This document shows positions 40,310-53,300 of a stretch of 64,000 nt of DNA, piece after piece. The DNA comes from Oreocharis arfaki (Eukaryota > Chordata > Aves > Passeriformes > Paramythiidae). The translations under genes and the position numbers were made by a program. The stretch spans positions 1,791,494 to 1,855,493 of the forward strand of contig VZRR01010919.1 of assembly GCA_013398015.1 (NCBI GenBank), read 5' to 3'. How positions within the stretch are numbered: position 1 is the first letter of the stretch; each line of letters begins with the position of its first letter. The notes under the pieces are model-generated. The model made no database searches and was not told the origin of the DNA. It worked only from the letters and a program-made list of their open reading frames with translations.

Positions 40310-40420
40310 CTTGCTTATATGTATATGCTCACATATATAATTATTAATGATAATTTAATATTTATACAGTGCATATGTTGTAAATTATTATACTACATAT
40401 ACATGCAGACTTTCTCTATA
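40310..40420. repeat. AT-rich low-complexity tract
   Basis: ATATGTATATGC and ATATATAATTATTAATGATA strings; no gene. Confidence 0.6.
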
Positions 40421-42797
40421 TTGATACTACAACTGTTGCCTGGAAATAAAACATTAGATGATAGTTAAGACACTATCAAAAAAGTTCTTCTTTGATTAAA
40501 ATATTTGCTTCCCAAGATTACCTCTTAAAATTAGAATGTAAGTAAGACATTAAACATAGCTTCAAAGACTTTCTATGTCTCCTCTTATATTACATTATAA
40601 GCTAGCTCAGAGTCAGTCATGATTACTCTTTACTCTTGTCCTCTATCCTGAGACTAAAGAACATCACGGCCTAACTGGATTAGCTATTGACCACTACCTG
40701 TAAGAAGGCAGCCACTTGTGTAGGTTTTTGGCTCTAAAGAAAAAAAGCTCAAGACTAAAAAATAAAATCACAAGAAAAAAAAAATCACTAAGTAAAAGCA
40801 TTTTATCATTTCTATGATATCCTTACATCACACAGAAGCATAAAGATGGGCCATTTAAGTTCCTTAACTGGTTTAGACTCATGAGCCTGGGATAAGAGAA
40901 GCCTAGTGCCTGACCCCAAGTTCTCTCTGAAATGCAAACTGAATTCCTCTCAGGATCCAAAGTTTAATGTTTTCCAGACATCCATATGAGATGGATTGAT
41001 TCTGCCCAAAATTCCTTTTTTAAACAAAATCTCCAAACCAGTTACAGAGCACAGGAGACACTGACCTAACTTGTGCCTAAGTAGAATCATCTCTTCTCTA
41101 AAAGGACAATCCCTCTATGGTTATTTGTAATAAAGTCACCGTCCAGTGTACTACATATCTCACCAAAATGAGTTTGAACTTAATAGGAAATACTTTGCCA
41201 AGAAATTAAAATCTTTATAAACGCTACACCTTTTTTGCTAGTTTTCCCCTGCTGCTTCTCCAATACAAGAAATGGCTGATTTTTTTTGAGAGTCATGGTG
41301 GCAATTAGAGGATCCAAATGTCCCATGCTATCATAGCCAGACATGCCTCAATTTTGGAAGGTATGATAATCCTCTTCCTTATTATTAAGGTAAATAACTC
41401 ATTCTTCTTTCACTACAGTGGAATTGCAAAATGAAACAGCAAACAGGATTCTCTGCTCGCAAAGGAGCATCATGACCTACATAACTTACCCAAGGCTGTA
41501 TTTTTCTCTAGGGTACAGTTATTGTTTTCATCTCAAACTCCGATATCATCACTTCATCATCTTTTGCTGGAGGGATGGAAATTGTTAAAGTCCAAGCAAT
41601 TTCAGGGTCAGAATTGTACCGAGAGCAAAAATGAGGTATGCCATAAAGATAAAAACAGCAAAATGTGTACATATGGCATACATTGCAAGGTGAAAACCAA
41701 ACAGCCAGTCACCAAAAGCAGAGTATCAATGCACCTGGTACTGTACCTCTTTTGCATATAATAGTGGCAGAGATGAGTGTTGCAGAGTTGTCAAGAAGTA
41801 GGAAAAAATGCAATATATCCCTGTGTTCTCCACACTGCAGAAAGCATTAACCAAGACCAAAGATCAAGTACATCACTATGTGGCAAAGCCAAGCTGTGGA
41901 GACTGAGGACTGCAGGGTAGCAAAAATAATGTAAAACTATGAATTAAACACATCACAGTGAAGAGTGCAACCAAGAAACTAAATGCAGACCACAATTTCT
42001 GCAAAAAAGTCCTCACAAAAATGCCATTTAATAAAGGCTTGCTTGTATATAAAGGGGCACACTGTTACACAGGACAGCCCAGGAAAGGTACAATCAAGAC
42101 TGAAGATCGAGCAGACAGCTTAAACAAGTCTTTATAGTCTAGGCATAATTTTCAGTTGAAAACGGAATACTGCAGAAAGCCCATCTGAGGTCAAACATTC
42201 ACATAAAGGAATCAACTGAAATCTCACAAAATACACGCTCTTCTCTTGGGTCTACGCTGAAGAAAATATCTTGGTTTTCTACAGGGCTACATGCATGCAA
42301 TTCTCACAAAACAGATTTGAGACCACCTAATGTACACATTAAAAATTGAGTTAATAGTATTAAATGGATACAGGTAACATTTTTCTTCTCTTTAAAGACA
42401 ATATTAGCTGTACAACTTCTTCCAAAAGACAGACCTCCGTAACAACTAAGTCTGGTATCAAGCAGCAATTCATTCTTGATGATTAAGAAGTTCCCAGATT
42501 TTTGCTGCCTACTTCCCACAGTAGGAAACTCAGAGAGTGAAATCTTCCTGTTTAGAATGCAAACAACAGTCTTTGGGACTTAATATAAGCAAACTAAGAC
42601 ACTTCATAACTGTAATTGCTCCCAAAACAGTTTCAGCATTTTGTGGAGCAAATTATTTTTGGCCCACATACTCACAGCTGCTCAGGTGGGCACAAAAGAG
42701 TGAGAGAGGATTCTGTGTGCAAGTTCAAAGCTGGAGTATGTGACAGTTGCTCACTCCTGTCCCTGTGTGTAACTGGCTGGCCTTCTGCTAATAAATA

Positions 42798-42916
42798 GCA
42801 AGGCCAGACTGGATGGAGCTCTGAGCAACGTGGTCTATTAGAAGGTGTCCTTGCCCATTGCAGAAGGGTTGGACCCAGATGATCTTTACCAATCCAAACC
42901 ATTCTGTGATTCATCA
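42798..42916 (+). mobile_element. Short CR1 3' end
   Basis: AAGGCCAGACTGGATGGAGC, GAAGGTGTCCTTGCCCATTG and CCAAACCATTCTGTGATTCA are the last 120 bp or so of a CR1 element. Confidence 0.9.
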
Positions 42917-43944
42917 TTTCCATCGATTTCAAACCTCAGCAGCCAAACAGCAAATTCTAATAAAGCATTTTCACAAAACATTGCCTAAAAAATGCAGAGC
43001 ATCAGATTCACGGGAAAATCAATAATCTTATTCTTCCATAGTTATAACAGATTTCATTTATGGCAAGTGAAGGCTACTCCACATTCAGTAACTCTGAGTA
43101 AGCCTTACAGTGATTGAGATAAAGAAAGCTCATTATTCATGCTTTCCAGAATTATGCATTTGCCCTGACAGGTAAACTGTTCTGTAAAAGCCTTGTCATC
43201 ATTGGCAGTGTTTTCCATTTTTTCACCTGTCACCATAACAAATTCATTACCAACTGTTTCGTGCAGATTCATCAAACCTTTAAATCAGATTATGTGCATC
43301 ACTAAATTCACTAGACAAGAATAACTGACTATACCTTTGAGTTGCAAAGAAATAGAAAATGGAATCTGGAAGCATCTAAACACAACCTACAAAAAACCTC
43401 ATTTATTTCTTGTTTCCATCTGTGTGGCACTAATATGCATCCTGGCATGAGTGCCTTGCATTATTAAAAAGGTCTCCTCTAAGGCAAAAATCCCTACTTT
43501 AGGGAACATTTGTTAAAAATAATTCTCAGGGGCTTTTTTTGTTGTTGCATTTTTTATAAAAATGTTGGGTAGTTATTCCTTGATAAGAGTCTCAAAATAA
43601 GTTGTACAATACAAAATGCTTCATCCCCTAAGGGAAAATGACAGCAACTAAGACTCTCATTAGCATTAGTTTCCAAACAACTAATAAAGAACAATTCTTC
43701 AATTCATCTTACACCCAGTGAAATGGAAGCAGTCATTATCATCTGCAGCAAGCCTAACTTTTAGAACAGCATGGATATTTTATCTACAAAAATCTGAAGT
43801 ATAATGAAAGATTACAATAGGATAAATGAAAAGCTAGGCTTCTCAAAAAACAGTAATTCAGGCTAGGCTATTCATGCCTCTTACCACCTAGAGACAAAAA
43901 AAATCTCTGGTGAGAAAACAGAACTCCAGAACAGTGACAGTAAC

Positions 43945-44180
43945 GAAAAGAACAGTTTGGGCTCGGATGGATTTCACAGACCACCTGGTCCACCTCTCCA
44001 CTCAAAGGAAGATTAACTGGGACATTACATCCCACCAGGCCCTTGTCCAAAGTCAAATTCTGAATCCCTCCAAGACTGTAGATTCCACCATCTCTCCAAG
44101 CAATTTATGGCAGCATGGGCTTCCCTGCTTCACACACCACTTGTCACAATTTTCCTCGAAGAAACCTGTTTGTCCTTTGG
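43945..44180 (-). mobile_element. Diverged CR1 3' fragment
   Basis: Reverse-oriented ACAGTTTGGGCTCGGATGG and CAGACCACCTGGTCCACCTC, then a chain of short CR1-like phrases. Similarity fades after about 44180, so that end is uncertain. Confidence 0.55.
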
Positions 44181-46674
44181 CTGTTCACCTCTAAGACAAG
44201 CTCATCCCCTTCCTGCTGCTCACTCTTATCTAACAGGCCAGTAGAAGTTCCTCTCTTGTTTATAAACTTAAGATGAATGTTGTCAAATGCATGATTACAG
44301 TTTTCCATTTCCCATGTTATCACAGTCACAGTAATTTATACAGTCCAATAATTTACTGCACCCACGCTTCGATTTGTAAACCTCAGCCTTTCGAAAAATC
44401 ATAGCAAATCTTTCCCTAAATCTCTCTTTTCCTCAGATCTCTCCCCTCCATCCCATGCCTTAAGCCTTCTCTGGAAAGCAGTCAATGAAAAAATGCCCCA
44501 AAAAAGGGGAATAACTAAAAACGTTACAGAAATGACAGAGCTCTACTGCAGCTTTCCAGGCCAAATGTGAAAACAGACAACAGGAGTAATTGAAATCTGA
44601 AATAGAGAAATATGCAACTACTAGAAAATACTCTTATTTTCTCTACTTTCTCTACTAGAAAATACTTATATTTGACCTATCACAGCCTAGAGCCTAGCAA
44701 TCTCTGCTACTTTTTGGCAAGATACTGGGTGTCACTGCTGAAAATTTTCTTGAACTCAAGACTTTTCTGATGCTGAAATTGCTTTATGCACCTTTCAGAG
44801 AAATTAATAAAAACAAAATCTGCAATATATTTCTGCAATATATTGCATAGGTTTTTGTTACATGCAAAAATATTGTTATGGGAAAGGTGAGCACAGTTTA
44901 AGAGAAATCTTAACTGATTAATACAAGGATTATTAGTCCAGATCCAATCATTGCAGAAAAAAGTAAACATTACCACACATAAAAAACCACTAAAACCAAA
45001 ACAAAAAAACCAGTTGCAATAGCAGTAATAATTAAGACTGTTGTACCTGCACTTCCTAGTACTTCACTCCTTTTCTTGATGTTAAAGTCAACTCTTCAAC
45101 TGCCCCTTTGGATCTCAAGGCTGATGATGTCTGTGCCAGGGACATGCAGCAAGCCACAGCCATCCCAAGTGCAAGTATGATGCTGAGAGTTTCTTTCTCC
45201 TTACTATGTAATTGACATTGGGAACTGTAGTATCTGGGTTACAGCTTAATAGCCAGAGAATCAGTCCCTTCTCCTTTCCCTTGAAACATAAACATTTATG
45301 ACAAACTAAACTGGAACTGGACTTTTTTTTTTACTACAAAAAAATAATCCACAGGACCTGAGTTAAACATCAATGTCTGCAATGCTGCTGTTCTGAAACT
45401 ATTTGTTGTCACTATACAGTACCTGCTTGCCATTAACTGACATCTACATAACATTCTCAGTTGCACACCTGTGAAACAGTTCTAAATATACCGAATATTG
45501 TTACTTAAAATATATTACAGCAAACTTTCAAGTCTGAAATTTCAATTCTAGTTAAGTCGCACCATCTTGACAAGGCAGTCCCTCCCTCTGTGCACTAAAA
45601 TTTTGCTTCATTCTTAAAGCTCTTTGGAATTAAAAGTCTAAGCAACACTTGCACAGATTCCTTAGCCTTTAATTACATATTTAAAGTAGTAAGGCCAAAA
45701 TGAGTTTGACAAGAGAAATACATACTGCACACTGTTATCAGTTCAAGGTGACTGTATTGGTAAAGATTCAAAAATCACAACTAGTAATGACTTTTCAGTC
45801 AAAAAATAATCTTTAAGATGTGTCTCCCACAAGTACTTTTTCCTCCTGTTTATAAAATATCGATGCAGTGTGAGGTCTTGCCTCCTAGTCAAGCAGAGTC
45901 AATTCCAGAGAGACTACGAAGCGCAATTGTAGGACCAAGACTTTGGACACTGGGAGGTTGTTCCAAGTGATCTTTGGTTGACAACTTCACCTCCCTCCCA
46001 GAAACAGGATGGAAGAATTGATGAACCTCATAATTTCAAAAGAGACAGTTTAGACTGTAATCAAACAGCAATCCAGTGCCATCTGCATTTACAAATTTAA
46101 ACAAGGGAGTTCTGAAATGGCTCCCTCTCCCTGACAGACCTGATGCCTTCTTCCTAGAAAGGCTGACTGCACATTCTAGTAGGTATTTATGGGCATCTCT
46201 GCATTAGGAGCTAAAGAAGCTACAGACAAGCTAGAGAAATTATGCTGGTTTTAAATTCTAAATTAAATGCAAAACATCTCAGGAATAGGTTGATCTACAA
46301 TCATAGCAGAACACTAAATGTGACACAGTAAGTCAGCTGCTGGCCCAAATTCAGATCTAGCTACTTCAGCTATTTTAAATAAAGAACCATCCAGTTCCAG
46401 TTTTTTAGTTAATATGAAATGAGTGAAGTATTTAAAGTCGGACAGTGGTTTGTGCCTTATACATAGCGGAAAACCTAGCTCAAAATTTAGATGTCAGATT
46501 TTCAGTTCCTAAATAGGTTTCAAAATCTGCAGAAATGGAGGAAAATGGTTTAGCATAGCAATATATCACTATTATAAAAATATTAAAATATTGTCTATGT
46601 GAAATATCCTCATTGCTACTTAACAGTAGTTATAGAAACTCTTCCATTTATTACAAAATAGACTTCCACCACTA

Positions 46675-46964
46675 CACACCAGTCTCCAAAAGGCTTTTAT
46701 TTATTATCTTAAAGTAGCAGGTATTATAAAAATAAACCATTACTTAATATTCAGTTACTTTTATCATATAAATTTCTTTCTGGAAACAGCAAACATACGT
46801 AGAAAAGGAGTAATTTTCTATGGATGTCCCACAAAGCACAAAACTCTGCATTTGGTCTACTGCTGCAGTAAAAGAGAGCATCTTCAAAATAAGGGAATGC
46901 AGTCTTGGCAGCCTCTTCTTTCTCCCTGTAAACTGCAGGGCTCTACATGGACAGGTATGGAAAC
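46675..46964 (-). other. NAF1: NAF1 3' untranslated region
   Basis: About 290 nt lie between the TAA stop and the predicted cleavage zone. The left limit is inferred from the tandem AATAAA at 46696-46705 and a GT-rich stretch just beyond it; transcripts would be needed to fix the end. Confidence 0.7.
46696..46705 (-). promoter_or_regulatory. NAF1: Tandem polyadenylation signal of NAF1 (AATAAATAAA)
   Basis: Two overlapping AATAAA hexamers on the minus strand lie about 260 nt after the stop. They are followed, about 16 nt downstream, by a GT-rich element (GGTGTGTAGTGGTGG, 46666-46680), the classic layout of a cleavage/polyadenylation site. Another AATAAA at 46647-46652 could serve as a distal alternative. 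Confidence 0.8.
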
Positions 46965-47383
46965 TTAGTAATGCCTGAACTGAGGAGGATGGCTGTCCGG
47001 AGGAGGTGGCGGCGGTGGTGGCGGAGGTGGCAGAAATGAGTAGGATGAATTGTACATGTTTGGGCCTGTCCACATCATGTTCATATTTGAAGGCGGAGGG
47101 TGGAATTGATGCCCGTCACTGACAGAATCAAAAACTGGAGGAGGAAAGGAATACTGTTGCATCATTGGATTTTCTTTTCTGTAAGGCTGTGGAAACACTG
47201 GCAATTCCTGGTGCATCCTCTTGTCTGAAGAGTATAGCTGTGGTGGTCTAACTTTTGGTCTGAAAAACCCTCGAGGGCCTGGTGGAGGAGGAAACAGATC
47301 CCTGGAGAACCCTCTGCCACGGTATCCCCTTGGGTAACTTGAAGCAGGCTGTTGCACTGGCTGATCAGGCCCTTTATTCTCAC
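46965..47383 (-). CDS. NAF1: NAF1 terminal coding exon, RG/proline-rich C-terminus
   Basis: After the acceptor TTTGTTTATTCTTTAG the exon adds 138 residues and a TAA stop at 46965-46967. Visible features are a small RG patch (YPRGYRGRGFSRD), PPPPGPRGFFRP, aromatic/proline repeats (QYSFPPPVFD), an uninterrupted run of 11 prolines coded at 46998-47030, and the tail DSHPPQFRHY. The vertebrate NAF1 C-terminus is likewise proline-rich and low in complexity, and diverges faster than the core. The region is probably disordered. Confidence 0.93.
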
Positions 47384-50300
47384 CTAAAGAATAAACAAAT
47401 GTAAGAACCACCCCCCACACACACAACTGTAATATTATTTTGGAAAGACCAAGTTTAGTCTTCACAAATCTTTTAAGCTGAATTCAAGGAAATTTGAAAA
47501 GTAATCTTATCAACAAATAATACTTGCAACTAAAATATAAAGAACCAAATAATAACAGCAAATCTGTTGTTTAGTAACTCATCTTGATTCACTGGAGTAA
47601 TATAAAAAGGACGATCCTGAGAGTTGTAAATTCAGTACTTAGAAGAGAAATTTCGCCTTCTTTCCCTCCAGGCTTTCCATCTGTATAAATGGATCTCAGG
47701 AACATGAGAATTTTGAGTATTTTGGAAGCTTTCATTTAAAACAAGATTTAAAACCAACACATTTTAAAACTAAAGATAAATCAACACTGCATTACACTGA
47801 AAGGGTATCGAGCTTTCAGTCCCAAGTTGGTATTACAGCACAGACACAGGACACAAGAAATTATGCAAGCTCAAATTAATAAAATTAACTTACTCTATCA
47901 GAAAAGGAACAGTCTGTACCTCTAGCCAATTAGCTTTCACGATTCATCTTTCTAAGCCAAATTTTTCCCTATACAGCTCACTGTAAGCATATATTTAATG
48001 TTGATAACAAATATACTGCCCCTTTACATAAATATCACAGGAATTTTAATGGGACTAGGACTATAAAATGAAAAGCACTGAAATACTAAAAATGCTCCAA
48101 AGAGCTGCTAAGATATGAAAAAACCTGCAGAACTTAAACCCTCAGAAGGATTTTATGGCTGAGAGCAACAAGGTATTCAGGAATATAACACCACATAAAA
48201 TCACTGAAATTTAAAAACCTATGTGAACCTCATCCTTGGCACTAGACTACATAGCTTTTCAAAGGTGAAAATGTTTTGAAGTCCGGAAAGGTAGCTGGAT
48301 ACCAGAATTCCTACTCATTTTCATGGGGGATTAGGAGTTCGGAGTCTTTTGGTACACGCAGGCCTCTTGGAAGCACTTAAGTAAAGTACTTCAATTAGTA
48401 TTTTTGTTCTTTCTTCTGCTATCAAATACTGTAACAACAATACAGTTTTAAATATTCAGGTAAATCTCCATCTGAGACTGACTTTGTGCCTCAATTTGTG
48501 ACATACCCTTGCTGTTGAATTCTATAGCCAAAACAAATTGCACACAATTTCAATTTGTGCCACGTCACTGACAAAAAAACCACAGCAAATCACAACCTAT
48601 CTCCCTCAAGAGAGTACAACAGTTCCTCCTGTTGTGTTCTCAGTTATGGAACGTAGCTCAGTAACAGCTTCAGGAAGCCCTAGGCAAAGGCAGGTCTGCA
48701 ACAAACTGGCAGAACAAAGATGTGGTGGAAAACACACATATGCTAGGTAAACAGAAAGCAGGAGAAAATAACCATCACTAATGAAGAGAAAGTACGGCAC
48801 AATTCACATGCATCTCTTAAGGGGAAAAAAAAACCTGTCAAAGCCATAGGGTAAAAGCCAGCCCAAGAAAGACTGTGGCTTTATTTGATTTATACAAGGG
48901 AAGAATTGTATCATACAAACAGTGTTACAGGACAGCTACTGATCTCCCAGATCAAGAGAAAAGGGTTTCACTGGGGCACAAGGTGTATCAGCTTAACAAA
49001 GGAAGAGCAGCAAACTCAGAAGAGGGGTCTGTCTGAGAAATTCAATGGGGGAAGCACCATGCTGCAGACAGGTGAAGCAATCTGATAAGTAAGCAGTACC
49101 AGAGAGTAAGGGATGAGAGTGAGTCGTATTTAAAGGGAGGGGTATAAAAAGCATGCAACTGAAGTAAACCAGTGAGAACAGAGAAAGAGGGATGCAATAT
49201 GAATTATTCAACCAAAATGGCAATCAAAAAATGAAGTTTTGGCAGTAGACAGGCATGAGAGAAGAGAAAATGAGGTTATTGTAAACAGAGCACAGCTGCG
49301 AGCACACACCTGGAACAGATATGACAACAGCAGGACAAAGAGGAGAAAGAAGGCTATTCATATTATGAAAACCTATACACACCTTTGTTCATCTAATGAC
49401 TGCATTAGGCAAACAGAAAAGTTCTCAGAGTTACTTAGAAGAGTACTTATATGTCATGGGTGAGGAAGAGCTTCCTTTTCAGACAGCGGAATAAAATTCT
49501 GCATCTAAGACCCATGTCTCCTCCCCTGATTACCAAAGAAGTGGGTTTCCAAAAATTACACCTGGCCTTCCTCTGTCTTCTCCCAGCACTCCAGGCTTTA
49601 GCTGAACCCCATCCAAATGGTGGCATCTGTTCAGTATCCTCACTGTGTGTCAACCAACACTGTTTTAAGAGCCTTTGACTCTCCCCTGGCAATTGCTCTG
49701 CTGCTATATCACTTCCCTTCCACAGGGTTTGTATTTCAACAGAATACAACTTAATTTTTCTTCTAAAATAATAAATACAGAATGTAGCCACAAATTCAAA
49801 TATAACTTTAGAAAGTAAAGAATTAGTATTAACTGTATAAAAACCTCAACCATTAAGATAGTTATAGATGTGCAATCCAAACTTATTTAACAAATGAAAG
49901 TATTCACATAGCATTCACTCACTTGATGGAAGTGTTTCTGGTCTGACTTTCTTCCTTCCTTGACTTTGAGGCTTCTTTTTCTTCTGTTTTGCCTCTCTTT
50001 CTTTTTCATCATCACTGAAATCCAAAGCCTGGTTTAAAGAAAAAAAAAAAACCAAACCGAAAAAAACCAGCTGGCTTCTGAGCACAAGAAAAAAGTTAAC
50101 ACTCCAAAAATCTATCATAACACAATCAATGCAAGACTCAAGTTATCCTTTCTAATTTTCCTGAAAAGAGCAACATTCAAGTGCCGAACACAAATGTTTG
50201 ATTGCCTAGATGTTAGTAAGAAAAGAAAAGGAGCTGACTGTTTACTGCCAAGAAAAAGCTTCCGAAGCAACTGCAACTGCAGACTAGGTGAATTAAAAAA

Positions 50301-53300
50301 TGAATTTTTAAAATAAGTAAAAATTAACTTCGCAACCAATACGTAATTCAGCACTTAAACTACATTAAAAAAATCTCTACTCTGAAACTGTCATTAAACT
50401 GGAATTTTCTGCAGTATATTTAATAACACTTTCTGTTGAATTTGCAATAGCAATGTTATTCCAAAGAAATTTTCAGCTTCGAGGAATGTTATCATTTACA
50501 ACAGATTCGATGTCCCCGCACCATTTTCTTGTTACACAAAGTTTTGCCACCTTTTGAATCCTAACTTACATGAATGAGGATTAAGTCATCAGTGACAGGG
50601 AAGAAATCAGTCAGCATTAATTAGTTCCCCGAAAAACAGCTCACTCTTGCAACTTAAAAGCGTAAGTTTTGTTCCCACTCTCCCCTGCCCGATTCTGAAA
50701 GTAGGGGCTTTGCTGCTGACTTGTATCTATTGTATACACAGAGCAAATCTCAGTAACATTGCACCAAAACACGCTTAAAAAGCCTTGTGAAAGTTAATTC
50801 TGAATACAACTATTTCTTCTACTATGTAACTGGATGACATACTTACTCAAAAAAGCCGTAAGAAATAGAGCAAGATGAAATACACCATGAAGTAAAATCT
50901 TTCACTAACTCCTGCTTTTTCTAAGAACTCCAGTACACCATACTCCAGTAGTGCAGAAATAATGAACAGCAATAGGTACCTTCTACTGCAACCTAATTTC
51001 CATGTAACATCCCGTAAGCCATCCCACAGAAAAACTGCAGTTATCTGCTCCTGCTAGCCTTGCAGCATACAGACCATACTTTGCCATCCTCTGACCCCAA
51101 AGACAAAGCTAGGAGAGAATGTATTAGTGACTCTACAAATAAGCTGGGCTATTTAAGAGCCTGTCAGAAAAGGAATGCTTATCATATACCTTAAAGTAAG
51201 AAAGGCCTAACATGGATTAATTTAACACTCATACAAAAATAAAGCTTCACACTATCACAACAACAATTGCACAGTTTACCACAGGGGCTGGCCAGAAATG
51301 AGCTGCTATCTGAGGTCTCTAAGAGGGTCTGGCTGTAAGAGATCATTTCAAGCATCAGTAGCATAAAATTTAATCTGCACCCTTGTCGACACCTATTACC
51401 TCCACAGCAAAAGCTACTTTCTATTGGCTCATCAACTGTCACAGTTTGAGATAGCATGGTATAATCTCTAACTGCTAGAACTAACCAAAGATTATTCTAA
51501 TTGAGGATTACAAGATGTTTGATGTGTTTTTTTCCGAAACAGAGCACACAGACAGACCACATAGTCTGAACAGTGCCTGCCCTTATCATCACTGACTTTG
51601 TTCAGGCTTCTTGACTTTGTTCCTTCCTATAGTGAGGAACAGCAAGCTTAAATTAAGAAAAATAATTTAAAAACCCAAAAAAACAAGCAAACAAAAAAAA
51701 CCAACAAAAAACAAACACAAAACAACCACACACAAAAAAACCACCACAAAAAACCCAAAACCAAACAAAACAAAAAACAAACAAACAAACAAAAACAAAA
51801 AAAACCCCACAACTTTGGAAAAGGCAATGAATCTGTATCTGCAGATCTGCCTGACTGTATCTGGCCAGTAAAATTTCATGGATTCCTACAAACTCAAATT
51901 ACATACCTACAAGCTTATCTCCTGAACAGCTTTTAAAACATGTCTAAGAAATAGAAAACCTCAGCATTAGCCAATAAGCCCATTTTGTATCACCACAAGA
52001 AAACTGCTGAATGAAAGCAAGTTAAGACTAGCCAAAAAAGTTTAAGTACAGTCTTCCAAAGCTCTGTAGATAACATACCTACAGTCCAATTCTTAAACAA
52101 CACTTCTAACTCTCATATTATAATTCTCTGTGAGATAATGGCTCCACAAGAATGGAAGGCAATTTACAGTCAGAACTGACAGACAAGAATTCTTGTGTGA
52201 GAGGAAGTTAACACTGCACAGCTCAGTTTCACTCATGGGAAACAAAAGCAGTATTTGAAAATGCATCACCCTCACTCACTACAGTGGAAAAAGCAATAGG
52301 ACCTGTAAATGATGAATCTCTGAGCACAGAACATGTCGTAACATCCCTCCTTCAAGCCAGAACAACTATCCTGGGATAAGGACTGTGAATGAAAAATTTT
52401 ATACTGTTCCTCACAGCATCCTTCAGGATGTTGTCCAACTGTGGGATGAGCAGGTTCATGGTGCAACGGGTGAAGAACTGGCTGAAGGGCAGAGCTCAAA
52501 GAGCAAATCAGGCTGTACCTCACTGGCAACCAGTCATGCAGCAAGCTTCCTCAGGGCTCAGTTCCAGGGCAGGTTCTGCTCAATACATTCATCAATGATC
52601 TGGATGCAGCATTTAAAAGCACCATGAGCAAGTCTGCTGATGATACCAAACTGGGACATGCCATCAACTCTCTTGAGGGACAGGAGGCCTTGCAGAAGGA
52701 TCTAGATAGATTCACTGGGCCCTGGGCAATGGTTAATGGGATGAAATTTAATGGGTCAAAATGCTGCACACCTAGGATGAAGTAACATCAGGCTCAAGTC
52801 TAAATTGGGAGAGGAGTGGATGGAGAACAGCCCTGCCAAGAGGGATCTGGGGGTGCTGGCTGGCAGCAGCTCAGTGTGAGTCAGCAGGGTGTGCCCTGGA
52901 ACCCAGAGGGCAAAACCCCATCCTGGGGTGCATCAGGCACAGCACAAGCAGACAGCCAACAGCAGTGACTGTCCTGCTGCACTCAGCCATGGGGGCCTCA
53001 CCCTCAGTGCTGTGTGCAGTTCTGGGCCCCACACATCCAGAATGTCAAAGCCCTTGGTTGCATCCAGAGGAGGGAAACAAAGCTGGTGACAGCACTGGAA
53101 GGCATGTTCTGTGAAGAGCAGCTAAGGACTCTGGACTTGCCTCATTCTGTGGAAACGAGGCTGAGAGGCAACCTCATTTCTCTCTACAGCTTCCTCAGAA
53201 AAGCGAAGTGCAGAGGGAGATGCTGATCTCTTACTGGTATACAGTAATAGGATGAGCGGGAATGGTCCAAAGCTGCACCAGGGGAGGTTCAGACGGGAAA

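Larger units (their letters stand above)
39666..46665. other. Non-coding DNA downstream of NAF1
   Basis: Two short CR1 pieces near 42.8 and 44 kb and an AT-rich tract; otherwise nothing identifiable up to the NAF1 poly(A) site. Confidence 0.75.

Noticed and set aside
51667..51879. Hydrophobic minus-strand ORF resembling a membrane protein
   Set aside because: Its F/V/C/L-rich sequence is the translation of an A/C-rich low-complexity tract, duplicated at 53514-53813.
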